A stretch of 20,945 nucleotides of DNA from positions 487,911 through 508,855 of the forward strand of contig NW_003149271.1 of the NCBI RefSeq assembly GCF_000003605.2, written 5' to 3'. The notes beneath the pieces are model-generated. The model ran no database searches, was not told the origin of the DNA, and saw only the letters and a list, made by a program, of their open reading frames with translations. Below are positions 17,901-20,945 of the stretch, piece after piece (the first letter of the stretch is position 1; each line of letters opens with the position of its first letter). The translations under genes were made by a program, and so were the position numbers. The DNA comes from Saccoglossus kowalevskii. Its lineage: Eukaryota > Hemichordata > Enteropneusta > Harrimaniidae.

Positions 17901-20841
17901 AAAATGGCTGGTTTACAACCCAGCTTTTGCAGATTGGTCAAAGGTTTGAATCACAAATACAAGTATTGAAATGTTACTTGCATGGCATACATTTTTTCAG
18001 CCTGTACATACATCCATAGACTGAACTAACACTATGTTGCACCTTTCCAGATATTGACAAACTATTAAGGATAGTCTGGAGCACAAGCTAAAGAAAGAAA
18101 AAAAGAGCAAGGAATGCTGGGAAATTGTCCTCAGTTTACAGGTATGTTCACACCACCCACCAAACGAATGGAATGAACATAGAAACATGGTATGATTTCA
18201 GCATGATTATAGATAGCACCTTACTTGTGGTAGTGGTCCGGACTGGAGGTAGAGCTATGGCAGCTTGTGAGTGAAAAACATGGGAACACACCCACAGGTT
18301 AGTGAGTTTATGAAGGTTTGTTACGGAAAGACAAAGAAAAGATAGCAATAGCGGTATGGTTTGGTTTGAAAGCTTGAGGGGTCTGCTAAAATATTTTCGA
18401 TGCAAATGGCAGTTTATATATTTTCTGAAAGCCTGAATGTGTCATAATGCTAATATTTGGCATCCAAACAAAGAGCATTTCATTTCAGCATTAAGTCGAA
18501 AGAAAGAAGTCAAATAAACATAAACCCATCAAGCTAATAATTTCAAACCAAGTTTATAGAAGGTACAGAAAACAGAAATAAATGCAGGATGCAACCAGGG
18601 TAGTATGATAATGTGGCATAAATGAACAGAACCTAGGAAATTTGGAAACAAAACATTCTACAGTGTACAGTGTACAGGTAGGTGATATGACAATAAAATG
18701 ATGGGTTTGACACAATGTGATAGCATGCTGCTGTTGATGTACGCCTCTGGATTTTTACATGACAACCATAATAAAGCAATGTGCACAAATTACAGAAATG
18801 GGCGATGGTTCTAGGCAGACTCTGGAACATTACATGACCACTATAACAAGACACTTTGTACAAATTATAGGAATTTGTGATAGTTTTAGGCAAACTCTGG
18901 AACATTTAATACATAACCACCAGAACAAAACACTATATGCAAGCTATAGAAATGGGAGGTGGTTCTAGAATTATTGACAGATCAGTGGACTCATTTAAAT
19001 AATACGCAAATTCAATATAATAGATAGACGCAATTGGCTGAATACCAAATTTGCATATTAATTTGAATGAACTCAATCGGTCTTTGATAATTCTCTATCA
19101 CCACTTATTTGCATCACGTGAGACAAAGACTGTGGTTGTCAGTGATTATGCAAATGAGATGAACATGACAAAATGAAATTGCAATGATTAACATAAATGA
19201 CAATCAAAATGAAGAAATTCAATGAAACTTTGCATACAGAATGCATACATAACTAATTTAGTTTAGTTTTCACGATAAAAGTTCATTGAGTTAGATTTCC
19301 TATTTCGAAATATAAATCTGTACACATTATGTTGAAAAAGAAAAATTTTATAAAAAAAAGCAAGGAAAAATGGTTGCCTTTGTTAGTTGGAAGGATCAAG
19401 AAAAAAAATTGTCATGCAGGACCAGATGGAAGGAACCAAGGCATTTTGTTCGTATGTGTAAGGTACTTTCATATATTTTATTTTAATTTAAATGAATGCA
19501 TTAATGGACTTTTGAAAAGAGCTTAAAAAGTATATTCTTATTTTTTCAAAAACAAAGATAGCAAAATCATTTCTTCAAATAGATACCATTGAGATTGTTT
19601 GTTACTATGGAAACAATAGCCTTAGACGCATCACTTTAGTACTACATGAACCAAATATCATCTACCATTTTTGAACTATAATGAAGTTCCCTCCAATACA
19701 TTTGCCAACAGTTGGTTTTGATATGAATACTAACAATCCCGTACACGTGTACGAGTACTTTTCATTTTCCACAAACAAAAATTTGATAAAGTGTACAGCA
19801 AAAAGAAATATTTTCGGTTTATTATGAATCATTATCAATTTATTAATTTCTTACTGCACCTCTTAAATTATTGGTAGTTGAGAGGTCACGTTTTATTTTA
19901 TAGTACTAAGTGGAGGAGACGTACAACATACAAACAAAAATAGCTGGTACTTACTACTTTCTTCACGAGTAGTAACTGTTTCATAGATAACATTACCAGA
20001 ACCCTGTCTGTTATATGCACGTAAAGATATAACATATTGCGAAGCTGGAAGAAGGTTAGGTATTGTGAAATGCCTTTGGTTGGCATCGAAATTCCTCATT
20101 TTCACGTCTGGTATACCAAGTCCATAACCAATTGTATATCCACGAACCATGATGTTCAAGTCAGTTCGTGGTTGGGTCCACTCAACATGAATGTTATCCG
20201 TCATGGGATAGACTTTCAAAGAAGTTGGAGCTGGTGGAACCTGAGATTCTGTAAAACAAAGTACGAGAATCAAGGTGACTTCTCAAACAATCACAAAACA
20301 ATATGATGTGCATACGCACAAGTATGCAGTATTATCTGTGTGCTAATCTGATCATTACCTGCAAGTTTGCTATCACGTATTAAGTCTGTACCAATCGTGG
20401 AATGAATACTGTGGAATACTTTATTTTAGCCGGAATTAATTTTCGCTGTAAAGACTTTTTGGGTGTGTTGTATGGAATTTATTTTCACCAATTTTTGATA
20501 AGTTGAATATCGGAAAAAAACATATTTGCTGGAAAATAGCGAAAATAAAATCTATGTAAAAATAAAGAATTTTCAGTACTTGGTGGGAAAAATCATTAGT
20601 CCTAGTTTCAAATGAAACTAACTTTATAAATCTGCTTCGACAACAAAATAATAGGTAAATTTGAACTTTCAACCCGAAGCGTACATCTGAGAAGAGTTCT
20701 GGTCAAATAGACGTTTGGATGTCTGCTTACCATCAAGATCATTAGGCAGTGTGCTTTCTCCCATCCATTCAGTTGAAGGGCCTGTACCATTGACAGTCAT
20801 TGCAGACATTCTAATTTCGTATCTTGTATCTTTTGACAGAC
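2864..20841 (-). CDS. NEO1/DCC: Neogenin/DCC-family netrin receptor, 3' part of gene (16 exons, 5' partial)
   Basis: Joined on the minus strand: 20841-20731, 20248-19955, 18263-18225, 15340-15172, 13987-13842, 13199-13092, 12154-11960, 10252-10202, 8798-8633, 8473-8247, 7762-7667, 5262-5128, 4849-4769, 4255-4091, 3682-3522, 2965-2864. The sum is 2246 nt: 2 nt of a split codon, 747 codons and a stop. Seen: the end of one FN3 domain, three complete FN3 domains, one membrane segment (fragment residues about 389-413) followed by CRRR, and a tail with P1 ([12 protein letters not shown], about 444-461), P2 ([14 protein letters not shown], about 635-648) and P3 ([13 protein letters not shown], about 729-741). 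This order and these motifs define the DCC/neogenin family, plasma-membrane receptors for netrins and, in neogenin, RGM proteins. P3 mediates receptor self-association and FAK binding in vertebrates. In invertebrates one gene usually represents both DCC and neogenin, so I do not choose between them. The Ig domains and start codon lie outside the window. Confidence 0.96.
2966..3521 (-). other. Intron between the last two coding exons
   Basis: 556 bp with donor GTAAGT and acceptor TTTGCAG. Its right half is a fragment of the HINE-like repeat family (3187-3480). Nothing else is recognisable. Confidence 0.85.
3187..3480 (+). mobile_element. HINE-like repeat, copy 1 (3'-truncated)
   Basis: Starts with CTCCGCTGTTAGCATTGCAC, the same head as the copies at 12278 and 14221. 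It then has two tandem units (words GAAGATATCATCAC at 3240 and 3398, TATCACTTTTTACC between them). It stops before the 3' hairpin seen in the copy ending at 12943. Lies in an intron, opposite to gene direction. Confidence 0.6.
3522..3682 (-). CDS. NEO1/DCC: Coding exon: linker between P2 and P3
   Basis: Encodes residues 662-714: [37 protein letters not shown], then [16 protein letters not shown]. It is basic and Pro-rich at first, acidic near the end, and leads into P3. The acceptor is ATATCATTCCAG and the donor GTAAGT. It enters in phase 1 and leaves in phase 0, so it is constitutive in any frame-preserving isoform that keeps P3. Confidence 0.93.
3683..4090 (-). other. Intron between P2 exon and next exon
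   Basis: 408 bp, mostly filled by the 115-126 bp tandem repeat at 3716-4025. Canonical splice signals at both ends. Confidence 0.85.
3716..4025. repeat. Tandem repeat, unit 115-126 bp, about 2.6 copies
   Basis: Units start with AATTAATTCACATCCCAC at 3716, 3831 and 3957, and each contains CATCCAAGATGGCT followed by ACCATTTGCTA or GCCATTTGCTA. The third unit is cut short at about 4025. The units differ by small indels and substitutions, so the array is not recent. Confidence 0.85.
4091..4255 (-). CDS. NEO1/DCC: Coding exon: cytoplasmic P2 motif (proline-rich)
   Basis: Encodes residues 607-660: [28 protein letters not shown], the P2 core [15 protein letters not shown], then [24 protein letters not shown] is the family P2 signature, and its PxxP and poly-Pro runs are typical ligands for SH3 or EVH1 domains. 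The acceptor is TCTGCCTCTTTAG and the donor GTAAGT. It is 165 nt, phase 1 at both ends, so skipping would remove P2 while keeping P3 in frame. Confidence 0.94.
4256..4768 (-). other. Intron upstream of P2 exon
   Basis: 513 bp, non-coding. Around 4433-4485 there is a short degenerate run of AACCAGTG and CAACCA words on the plus strand. No element recognised. Confidence 0.8.
4769..4849 (-). CDS. NEO1/DCC: 81-nt coding exon: cytoplasmic linker before P2
   Basis: Encodes residues 580-605, [20 protein letters not shown] then GFMASS. The RSQSLE segment resembles a phosphorylatable Ser motif. The acceptor is very strong, a long T-rich tract ending TTCCCACCTAG, and the donor is GTAATT. It is 81 nt, phase 1 at both ends, a likely cassette exon. 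Exon status rests on splice signals, open frame and phase match. Confidence 0.82.
4850..5127 (-). other. Short intron with strong T-rich acceptor tract
   Basis: 278 bp. In gene direction it ends in a run of T-rich blocks (TTTTATTTTTATTTTG and similar) before CCCACCTAG, a very strong polypyrimidine tract for the 81-nt exon. Confidence 0.85.
5128..5262 (-). CDS. NEO1/DCC: Coding exon: cytoplasmic linker (Pro/Thr-rich)
   Basis: Encodes residues 535-578, from [20 protein letters not shown] through [15 protein letters not shown] to NPTLEHPST. It is a low-complexity Ser/Thr/Pro region between P1 and P2, as expected for this unstructured part of the tail. The acceptor is GTTGTCTCACCAG and the donor GTAAAA (weaker than the others). 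It is 135 nt, phase 1 at both ends. It joins in frame either to exon 4769-4849 or directly to the P2 exon. Confidence 0.88.
5531..5574. repeat. GACA-rich simple repeat
   Basis: An imperfect (GACA)n run with GGA and TGGA interruptions. Similar GACA words also appear in the tail of the element at 7277-7300. Confidence 0.85.
6575..7346 (+). mobile_element. Diverged interspersed element with two tandem units of about 275 bp
   Basis: TTAAAATGGCTG followed by CATCTTGAATCGGATCATGA near 6865 recurs near 7141 as TTAAAATGGCTGTC with CATCTTGAATTGGATCATGA. It ends in a GACA-rich tail and CCCCTACGCCTGAACGAGG, which can form a weak hairpin. A short relative (AAAATGGCCACTAATC, then CATATTGGATCA) lies at about 14178-14213. 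No protein-coding capacity. It looks like a non-autonomous repeat; the class is uncertain and the left boundary approximate. Confidence 0.5.
7667..7762 (-). CDS. NEO1/DCC: Coding exon: cytoplasmic linker after P1 (acidic then basic)
   Basis: Encodes residues 503-533: [19 protein letters not shown], then [12 protein letters not shown]. There is no catalytic domain; the KKRKP cluster is the only notable local motif and could act as a basic or nuclear-import patch, relevant because cleaved neogenin/DCC tails can enter the nucleus. That is inference. The acceptor is GTTGCCACAG and the donor GTAAGT. It is 96 nt, phase 1 at both ends, so a possible cassette exon. Confidence 0.88.
7763..8246 (-). 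other. Intron downstream of P1 exon
   Basis: 484 bp, non-coding. Some loose GAATGCATT-like words around 7930-7970. No element recognised. Confidence 0.8.
8247..8473 (-). CDS. NEO1/DCC: Coding exon: cytoplasmic P1 motif
   Basis: Encodes residues 427-501. A basic, Ala/Gly/Pro-rich start ([16 protein letters not shown]) runs into the P1 motif, [19 protein letters not shown] Met/Asp/Pro-rich stretch follows ([24 protein letters not shown]) and ends KRNSFT. P1 is the most distinctive cytoplasmic motif of the DCC family and mediates association with UNC5 receptors and adaptors in vertebrates. The acceptor is CATCTTTCCAG and the donor GTAAGT. It enters in phase 2 and leaves in phase 1. Confidence 0.96.
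8474..8632 (-). other. Short intron between membrane and P1 exons
   Basis: 159 bp, the smallest intron here. Donor GTGAGT, acceptor TTTCCAG. Nothing else seen. Confidence 0.88.
8633..8798 (-). CDS. NEO1/DCC: Coding exon: transmembrane segment
   Basis: Encodes residues 372-425. A Ser/Asp/Glu-rich stalk ([16 protein letters not shown]) leads to a hydrophobic helix of about 25 residues, from [11 protein letters not shown] to VTIIVC (about 389-413), then the stop-transfer CRRRADEN and AKKRK. This sets the topology: FN3 domains outside, P motifs inside. The acceptor is CCTTTTAG and the donor GTGAGT. The exon leaves in phase 2, so it is not skippable alone without a frameshift, meaning a soluble form would need another mechanism. 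Confidence 0.96.
8799..10201 (-). other. Intron between juxtamembrane and membrane exons
   Basis: 1403 bp of mostly unique-looking sequence. A weak inverted pair (ATACCGT at 8979-8985, ACGGTAT at 9044-9050) may be a foldback remnant. No coding exon was found in phase. Confidence 0.75.
10202..10252 (-). CDS. NEO1/DCC: 51-nt microexon: extracellular juxtamembrane stalk
   Basis: Encodes [16 protein letters not shown] (residues 355-370 with flanking split codons), a hydrophilic stretch between FN3-6 and the membrane segment. The acceptor is GGTGTATTTAG and the donor GTGAGT. It is phase 1 on both sides and stop-free only in the expected frame, which supports it. Skipping it gives a clean Glu junction. 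Because stalk length affects ectodomain shedding in this family, inclusion could tune cleavage; that is inference. There is no recognisable domain. Confidence 0.72.
11467..11480. repeat. Poly-G run of 14
   Basis: Fourteen consecutive G on the plus strand (poly-C in the transcript). A G11 run at 6371-6381 and a C10 run at 13585-13594 are comparable. Confidence 0.9.
11622..11835. mobile_element. Foldback/MITE-like element with imperfect inverted ends
   Basis: The left end has CCGTACTCTACCGC. The complement of the right end reads CCATACTCGACCGC, so the two ends match with two differences. The interior carries GGTGGGCGCTTACACGAGC and is otherwise AT-rich. 214 bp with no coding capacity. Confidence 0.5.
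11960..12154 (-). CDS. NEO1/DCC: Coding exon: FN3 domain 6, C-terminal half
   Basis: Encodes residues 290-353: [31 protein letters not shown], then the F strand [19 protein letters not shown], ending HYRTPK. The DDW-like acidic-Trp segment, GDRLT and [15 protein letters not shown] are strongly conserved in DCC/neogenin FN3-6, the membrane-proximal FN3 domain. The donor is GTAAGA. The 195-nt exon is phase 1 at both ends, so it joins in frame either to the 51-nt exon or directly to the membrane exon. Confidence 0.95.
12155..13091 (-). other. Intron splitting FN3 domain 6
   Basis: 937 bp, about 70% of it occupied by the most complete HINE-like copy (12278-12943). Confidence 0.85.
12278..12943 (+). 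mobile_element. HINE/Helentron-like non-autonomous element, copy 2 (most complete)
   Basis: A perfect 12-bp inverted pair bounds the element: TAGCTCCGCTGT at 12295-12306 and ACAGCGGAGCTA at 12930-12941. The core has tandem units of 149 bp (word ACCAAAATTAGAGAA at 12442, 12591 and 12740). The 3' end carries a hairpin: GCTCTGCTCGAC, loop AAA, then GTCGACAGCGGAGC (12911-12939), followed by CTAA. A subterminal inverted repeat, internal tandem repeats and a 3' hairpin ending in CTRR are the known layout of Helentron-derived non-autonomous elements. There is no coding capacity. A foldback element with tandem core is the alternative. Confidence 0.6.
13092..13199 (-). CDS. NEO1/DCC: Coding exon: FN3 domain 6, N-terminal half
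   Basis: Encodes residues 254-288, [19 protein letters not shown], then [16 protein letters not shown]. The B-strand Trp in NWQPP and the PNGLITGYIIYY continuation into the next exon are standard FN3 features. The acceptor is CTTTTTGTAG and the donor GTAAGC. The exon is 108 nt with phase 1 at both ends. Confidence 0.94.
13200..13841 (-). other. Intron between FN3-5 and FN3-6
   Basis: 642 bp, non-coding, with a C10 run at 13585-13594. Nothing else recognised. Confidence 0.8.
13842..13987 (-). CDS. NEO1/DCC: Coding exon: FN3 domain 5, C-terminal half
   Basis: Encodes residues 205-252: [19 protein letters not shown], then [18 protein letters not shown], ending SNKTSEA. The [11 protein letters not shown] segment is a hallmark of neogenin/DCC FN3-5. 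Two N-glycosylation sequons are visible, NST and NKT. The acceptor is TTATTGCAG, with an unusually A-rich rather than pyrimidine-rich tract, and the donor is GTAAGT. It enters in phase 2 and leaves in phase 1, so it cannot be skipped alone in frame; it pairs with the preceding exon as one domain. Confidence 0.95.
14221..14499 (+). mobile_element. HINE-like repeat, copy 3 (internally deleted, 3' end lost)
   Basis: The head CCTGTCGGCTGAGATAGCTC and TGCTGTTAGCAATGCAC match copy 2. The core is reduced to about one unit, then CTTGTAGTTTTCAAGAAGAAG leads to the pre-terminal GACAATCACTCATATAATA. The terminal hairpin and inverted repeat are missing. Same orientation as the other two copies. Confidence 0.6.
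15032..15157. repeat. Segmented imperfect palindrome (126 bp, 8-nt loop)
   Basis: Four complementary blocks pair: AGGTTATT (15032-15039 with 15150-15157), a 16-bp block with one mismatch (15046-15061 with 15127-15142), AGTACA (15070-15075 with 15113-15118) and ATCGACC (15083-15089 with 15098-15104). They are separated by unpaired stretches of 6-8 nt on each arm around the loop TGCGTGTC. The transcript would fold 13 nt downstream of the exon 15172-15340 donor. It may be a foldback element or a structured RNA. Confidence 0.75.
15172..15340 (-). CDS. NEO1/DCC: Coding exon: FN3 domain 5, N-terminal half
   Basis: Encodes residues 149-203: [15 protein letters not shown], the B-strand VKVVWADST, then [18 protein letters not shown]. 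The RYYTxxxKTN strand is typical of neogenin/DCC FN3-5, the domain that with FN3-6 binds RGM and netrin in neogenin. The acceptor is CCACTCATCAG and the donor AAA|GTAGGT; the exon leaves in phase 2. A second GT lies 4 nt further (GTAG|GTATAT), but using it would add an in-frame TAG, so I placed the boundary at 15172. A large imperfect hairpin starts about 13 nt into the downstream intron. Confidence 0.94.
16080..16918. repeat. 34-bp minisatellite, 24.7 copies, with 8-unit higher-order repeat
   Basis: A strict 34-bp period with no indels: units begin CAAAACTTTC and continue TAGCAGTCAACCACCAATTG, then GATT. There are 24 full units and one 23-bp partial. Most are identical; variants carry TGGCAGAC, TTGTAGC, AAATTTTC or TTGTATT. 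Variant order repeats every 8 units (272 bp): 16216-16487 and 16488-16759 differ at only three bases. The last three full units are more diverged (ACTAATTG, GTCGACC), as array edges often are. Confidence 0.97.
16926..17081. mobile_element. Small inverted-repeat element (MITE-like), same family ends as 278-494
   Basis: ATATACTGTAA near the left end and its complement TTACAGTATAT at 17069-17079 bound 156 bp of AT-rich DNA. The left end sits 8 bp from the end of the minisatellite. Shares its terminal sequence with the element at 278-494 although the interiors differ. Confidence 0.55.
18168..18206 (-). promoter_or_regulatory. YCAY cluster downstream of linker microexon (candidate Nova splicing enhancer)
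   Basis: On the transcribed strand, five YCAY tetramers lie 19-57 nt downstream of the microexon: UCAU at 18206-18203, 18195-18192 and 18176-18173, and CCAU at 18190-18187 and 18171-18168. About one would be expected by chance. Nova proteins bind YCAY clusters, and clusters downstream of an exon usually favour inclusion. Vertebrate DCC splicing at the same linker is Nova-dependent, which makes the placement suggestive. Binding is not shown. Confidence 0.4.
18225..18263 (-). CDS. NEO1/DCC: 39-nt microexon: linker between FN3-4 and FN3-5
   Basis: A 39-nt exon encodes [12 protein letters not shown] (residues 136-147), a flexible Pro/Thr linker. The acceptor is TTTTTCACTCACAAG and the donor GTAAGG. 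It enters and leaves in phase 1, so inclusion or skipping preserves the frame: exon 19955-20248 also joins directly to 15340-15172. In vertebrate DCC the FN4-FN5 linker is alternatively spliced, which changes the spacing between netrin-binding domains; I infer the same role here. The exon is very short, so its reality rests on splice sites, phase and position rather than sequence identity. Five YCAY tetramers follow within 60 nt. Confidence 0.75.
18745..18968. repeat. 75-bp tandem repeat, three copies
   Basis: CTCTGG at 18745, 18820 and 18895 starts units that contain ACATGAC-like, ACAAATTA-like and TTCTAGGCA-like words. Unit length is a multiple of 3, so frames stay open on both strands for about 210 bp without implying a gene. 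The copies are diverged. Confidence 0.85.
19049..19155. promoter_or_regulatory. Motif cluster, possible intronic enhancer
   Basis: Three exact POU octamers lie in 107 bp: ATTTGCAT at 19049-19056 and 19107-19114, and ATGCAAAT at 19148-19155. CACGTG at 19115-19120 abuts the second octamer. Nearby are CTTTGAT (TCF/LEF type, 19082-19088), ACAAAG (SOX type) and TGTGGTT (RUNX type). Density is above chance for the octamer, but function is inference. Confidence 0.3.
19955..20248 (-). CDS. NEO1/DCC: Coding exon: FN3 domain 4 (netrin-binding region)
   Basis: A single 294-nt exon carries a whole FN3 domain, residues 38-134 of the fragment. It runs from [14 protein letters not shown] through the B-strand Trp in HVEWTQP, the RGYTIGYG strand and the F strand [13 protein letters not shown], to ETVTTREES. 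[10 protein letters not shown] and YVISLRAxN are characteristic of DCC/neogenin FN3-4, a netrin-contacting domain in vertebrate DCC. The acceptor is GTTTTACAG. Two donors, AAA|GTAGTA and AGTA|GTAAGT, lie 3 nt apart and keep the same phase; I chose GTAAGT as nearer consensus. Using the other would remove one residue. Phase 1 at both ends makes the exon skippable in frame. Confidence 0.95.
20249..20730 (-). other. Intron between FN3-3 and FN3-4
   Basis: 482 bp. It contains a possible foldback (20406-20583) and a possible 27-nt microexon (20359-20385). Confidence 0.85.
20406..20583. mobile_element. Possible foldback element
   Basis: The left end reads AATACTGTGGAATACTTTAT and the complement of the right end reads AAGTACTGAAAATTCTTTAT, an imperfect inverted pair about 178 bp apart. 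The left arm word ACTTTATTTTAGC also occurs at 1224-1236. The interior has TTTTCGCT and AGCGAAAA words, common in such elements. Confidence 0.35.
20731..20841 (-). CDS. NEO1/DCC: Coding exon: C-terminal half of FN3 domain 3
   Basis: Encodes fragment residues 1-36, ending with the codon split (G|AA, Glu) into the next exon. The acceptor is TTTTCTAG and the donor GTAAGC. The reading [11 protein letters not shown], then [11 protein letters not shown] and ending NDLD, is the F/G-strand part of an FN3 domain: Tyr in the Y-x-I-R-M strand, an N-glycosylation sequon NGT, and the typical GPSTEW loop. The NDLD-ESQVP junction into FN3-4 matches the DCC family. The exon is 111 nt with phase 1 at both ends. 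It is the first exon visible here, and its upstream partner is outside the window. Confidence 0.93.
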
Positions 20842-20892
20842 CTAGAAAAATAACGCAAAACTACTAAGTACTGGCCATATACTGTTCAATTT

Positions 20893-20945
20893 CACGCTTC
20901 TTACAAATACAGTACACACGCTTCTTACAAATACAGTACACACGC
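20893..20945. repeat. 24-bp tandem repeat running off the window edge
   Basis: CACGCTTCTTACAAATACAG followed by TACA repeats exactly at 20893 and 20917, with a third copy starting at 20941. The array continues beyond the window, in the intron upstream of the first visible exon. Confidence 0.9.

Larger units (their letters stand above)
15341..18224 (-). other. Largest intron, between linker microexon and FN3-5
   Basis: 2884 bp, holding the 34-bp minisatellite (16080-16918) and an adjoining inverted-repeat element (16926-17081). Sequence at 17082-18224 is AT-rich with scattered open frames but no gene-like features. Confidence 0.85.
18264..19954 (-). other. Intron between FN3-4 and the linker microexon
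   Basis: 1691 bp, with a 75-bp tandem repeat (18745-18968), a cluster of octamer and other factor motifs (19049-19155) and a 14-bp palindrome containing CACGTG (19740-19753). Otherwise AT-rich. Confidence 0.85.

Noticed and set aside
18633-18968. Overlapping open frames on both strands with repeated peptide units
   Set aside because: Explained by a 75-bp tandem repeat whose unit is a multiple of 3; openness on both strands argues against coding.
1-20945. tRNA, rRNA or retroviral/LINE coding remnants
   Set aside because: No cloverleaf with A/B boxes, no ribosomal sequence and no reverse-transcriptase or integrase motif was noticed on either strand.

Overview
This window is invertebrate animal genomic DNA: AT-rich, intron-rich and crowded with short non-autonomous mobile elements. 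It holds the 3' part of one gene on the minus strand. The gene encodes a neogenin/DCC-family netrin (and probably RGM) receptor, the family that includes frazzled and UNC-40. I found 16 coding exons between 20841 and 2864. All have canonical splice sites and their reading phases join without a break, giving 747 complete codons after a split first codon. The 5' part (Ig domains, first FN3 domains, promoter) lies beyond the right edge. No bacterial, viral or RNA gene was seen. The species cannot be named from sequence alone; an invertebrate deuterostome (hemichordate- or echinoderm-like) is a guess from the protein's closeness to vertebrate neogenin/DCC and from the repeat style.

Layout, read in gene direction (right to left): end of FN3 domain 3 (20731-20841); whole FN3-4 (19955-20248); a 39-nt linker microexon (18225-18263); FN3-5 in two exons (15172-15340, 13842-13987); FN3-6 in two exons (13092-13199, 11960-12154); a 51-nt juxtamembrane microexon (10202-10252); the transmembrane exon (8633-8798); the P1 exon (8247-8473); three cytoplasmic exons (7667-7762, 5128-5262, 4769-4849); the proline-rich P2 exon (4091-4255); a linker exon (3522-3682); and the last exon with P3 and the stop (2864-2965). 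A 3' UTR of about 1.9 kb probably ends near 925, where an AATAAA at 947-942 is followed by a GU-rich stretch.

The introns hold most of the unusual DNA. They contain a 34-bp minisatellite with an 8-unit higher-order repeat (16080-16918); three related copies of an element with a subterminal inverted repeat, 149-bp internal tandem repeats and a 3' hairpin (12278-12943, 14221-14499, 3187-3480), which I read as a Helentron/HINE-like family; two small elements sharing the terminal repeat ATATACTGTAA (278-494, 16926-17081); further foldbacks; and a 126-bp segmented hairpin 13 nt from a splice donor.

The product would be a single-pass receptor: FN3-4 to FN3-6 are the expected ligand-binding part, followed by one membrane segment and a tail with conserved P1, P2 and P3 motifs. 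Many exons are multiples of 3 with phase 1 at both ends, so the gene could produce many in-frame splice forms. The linker microexon has five YCAY tetramers just downstream, which suggests Nova-type control.
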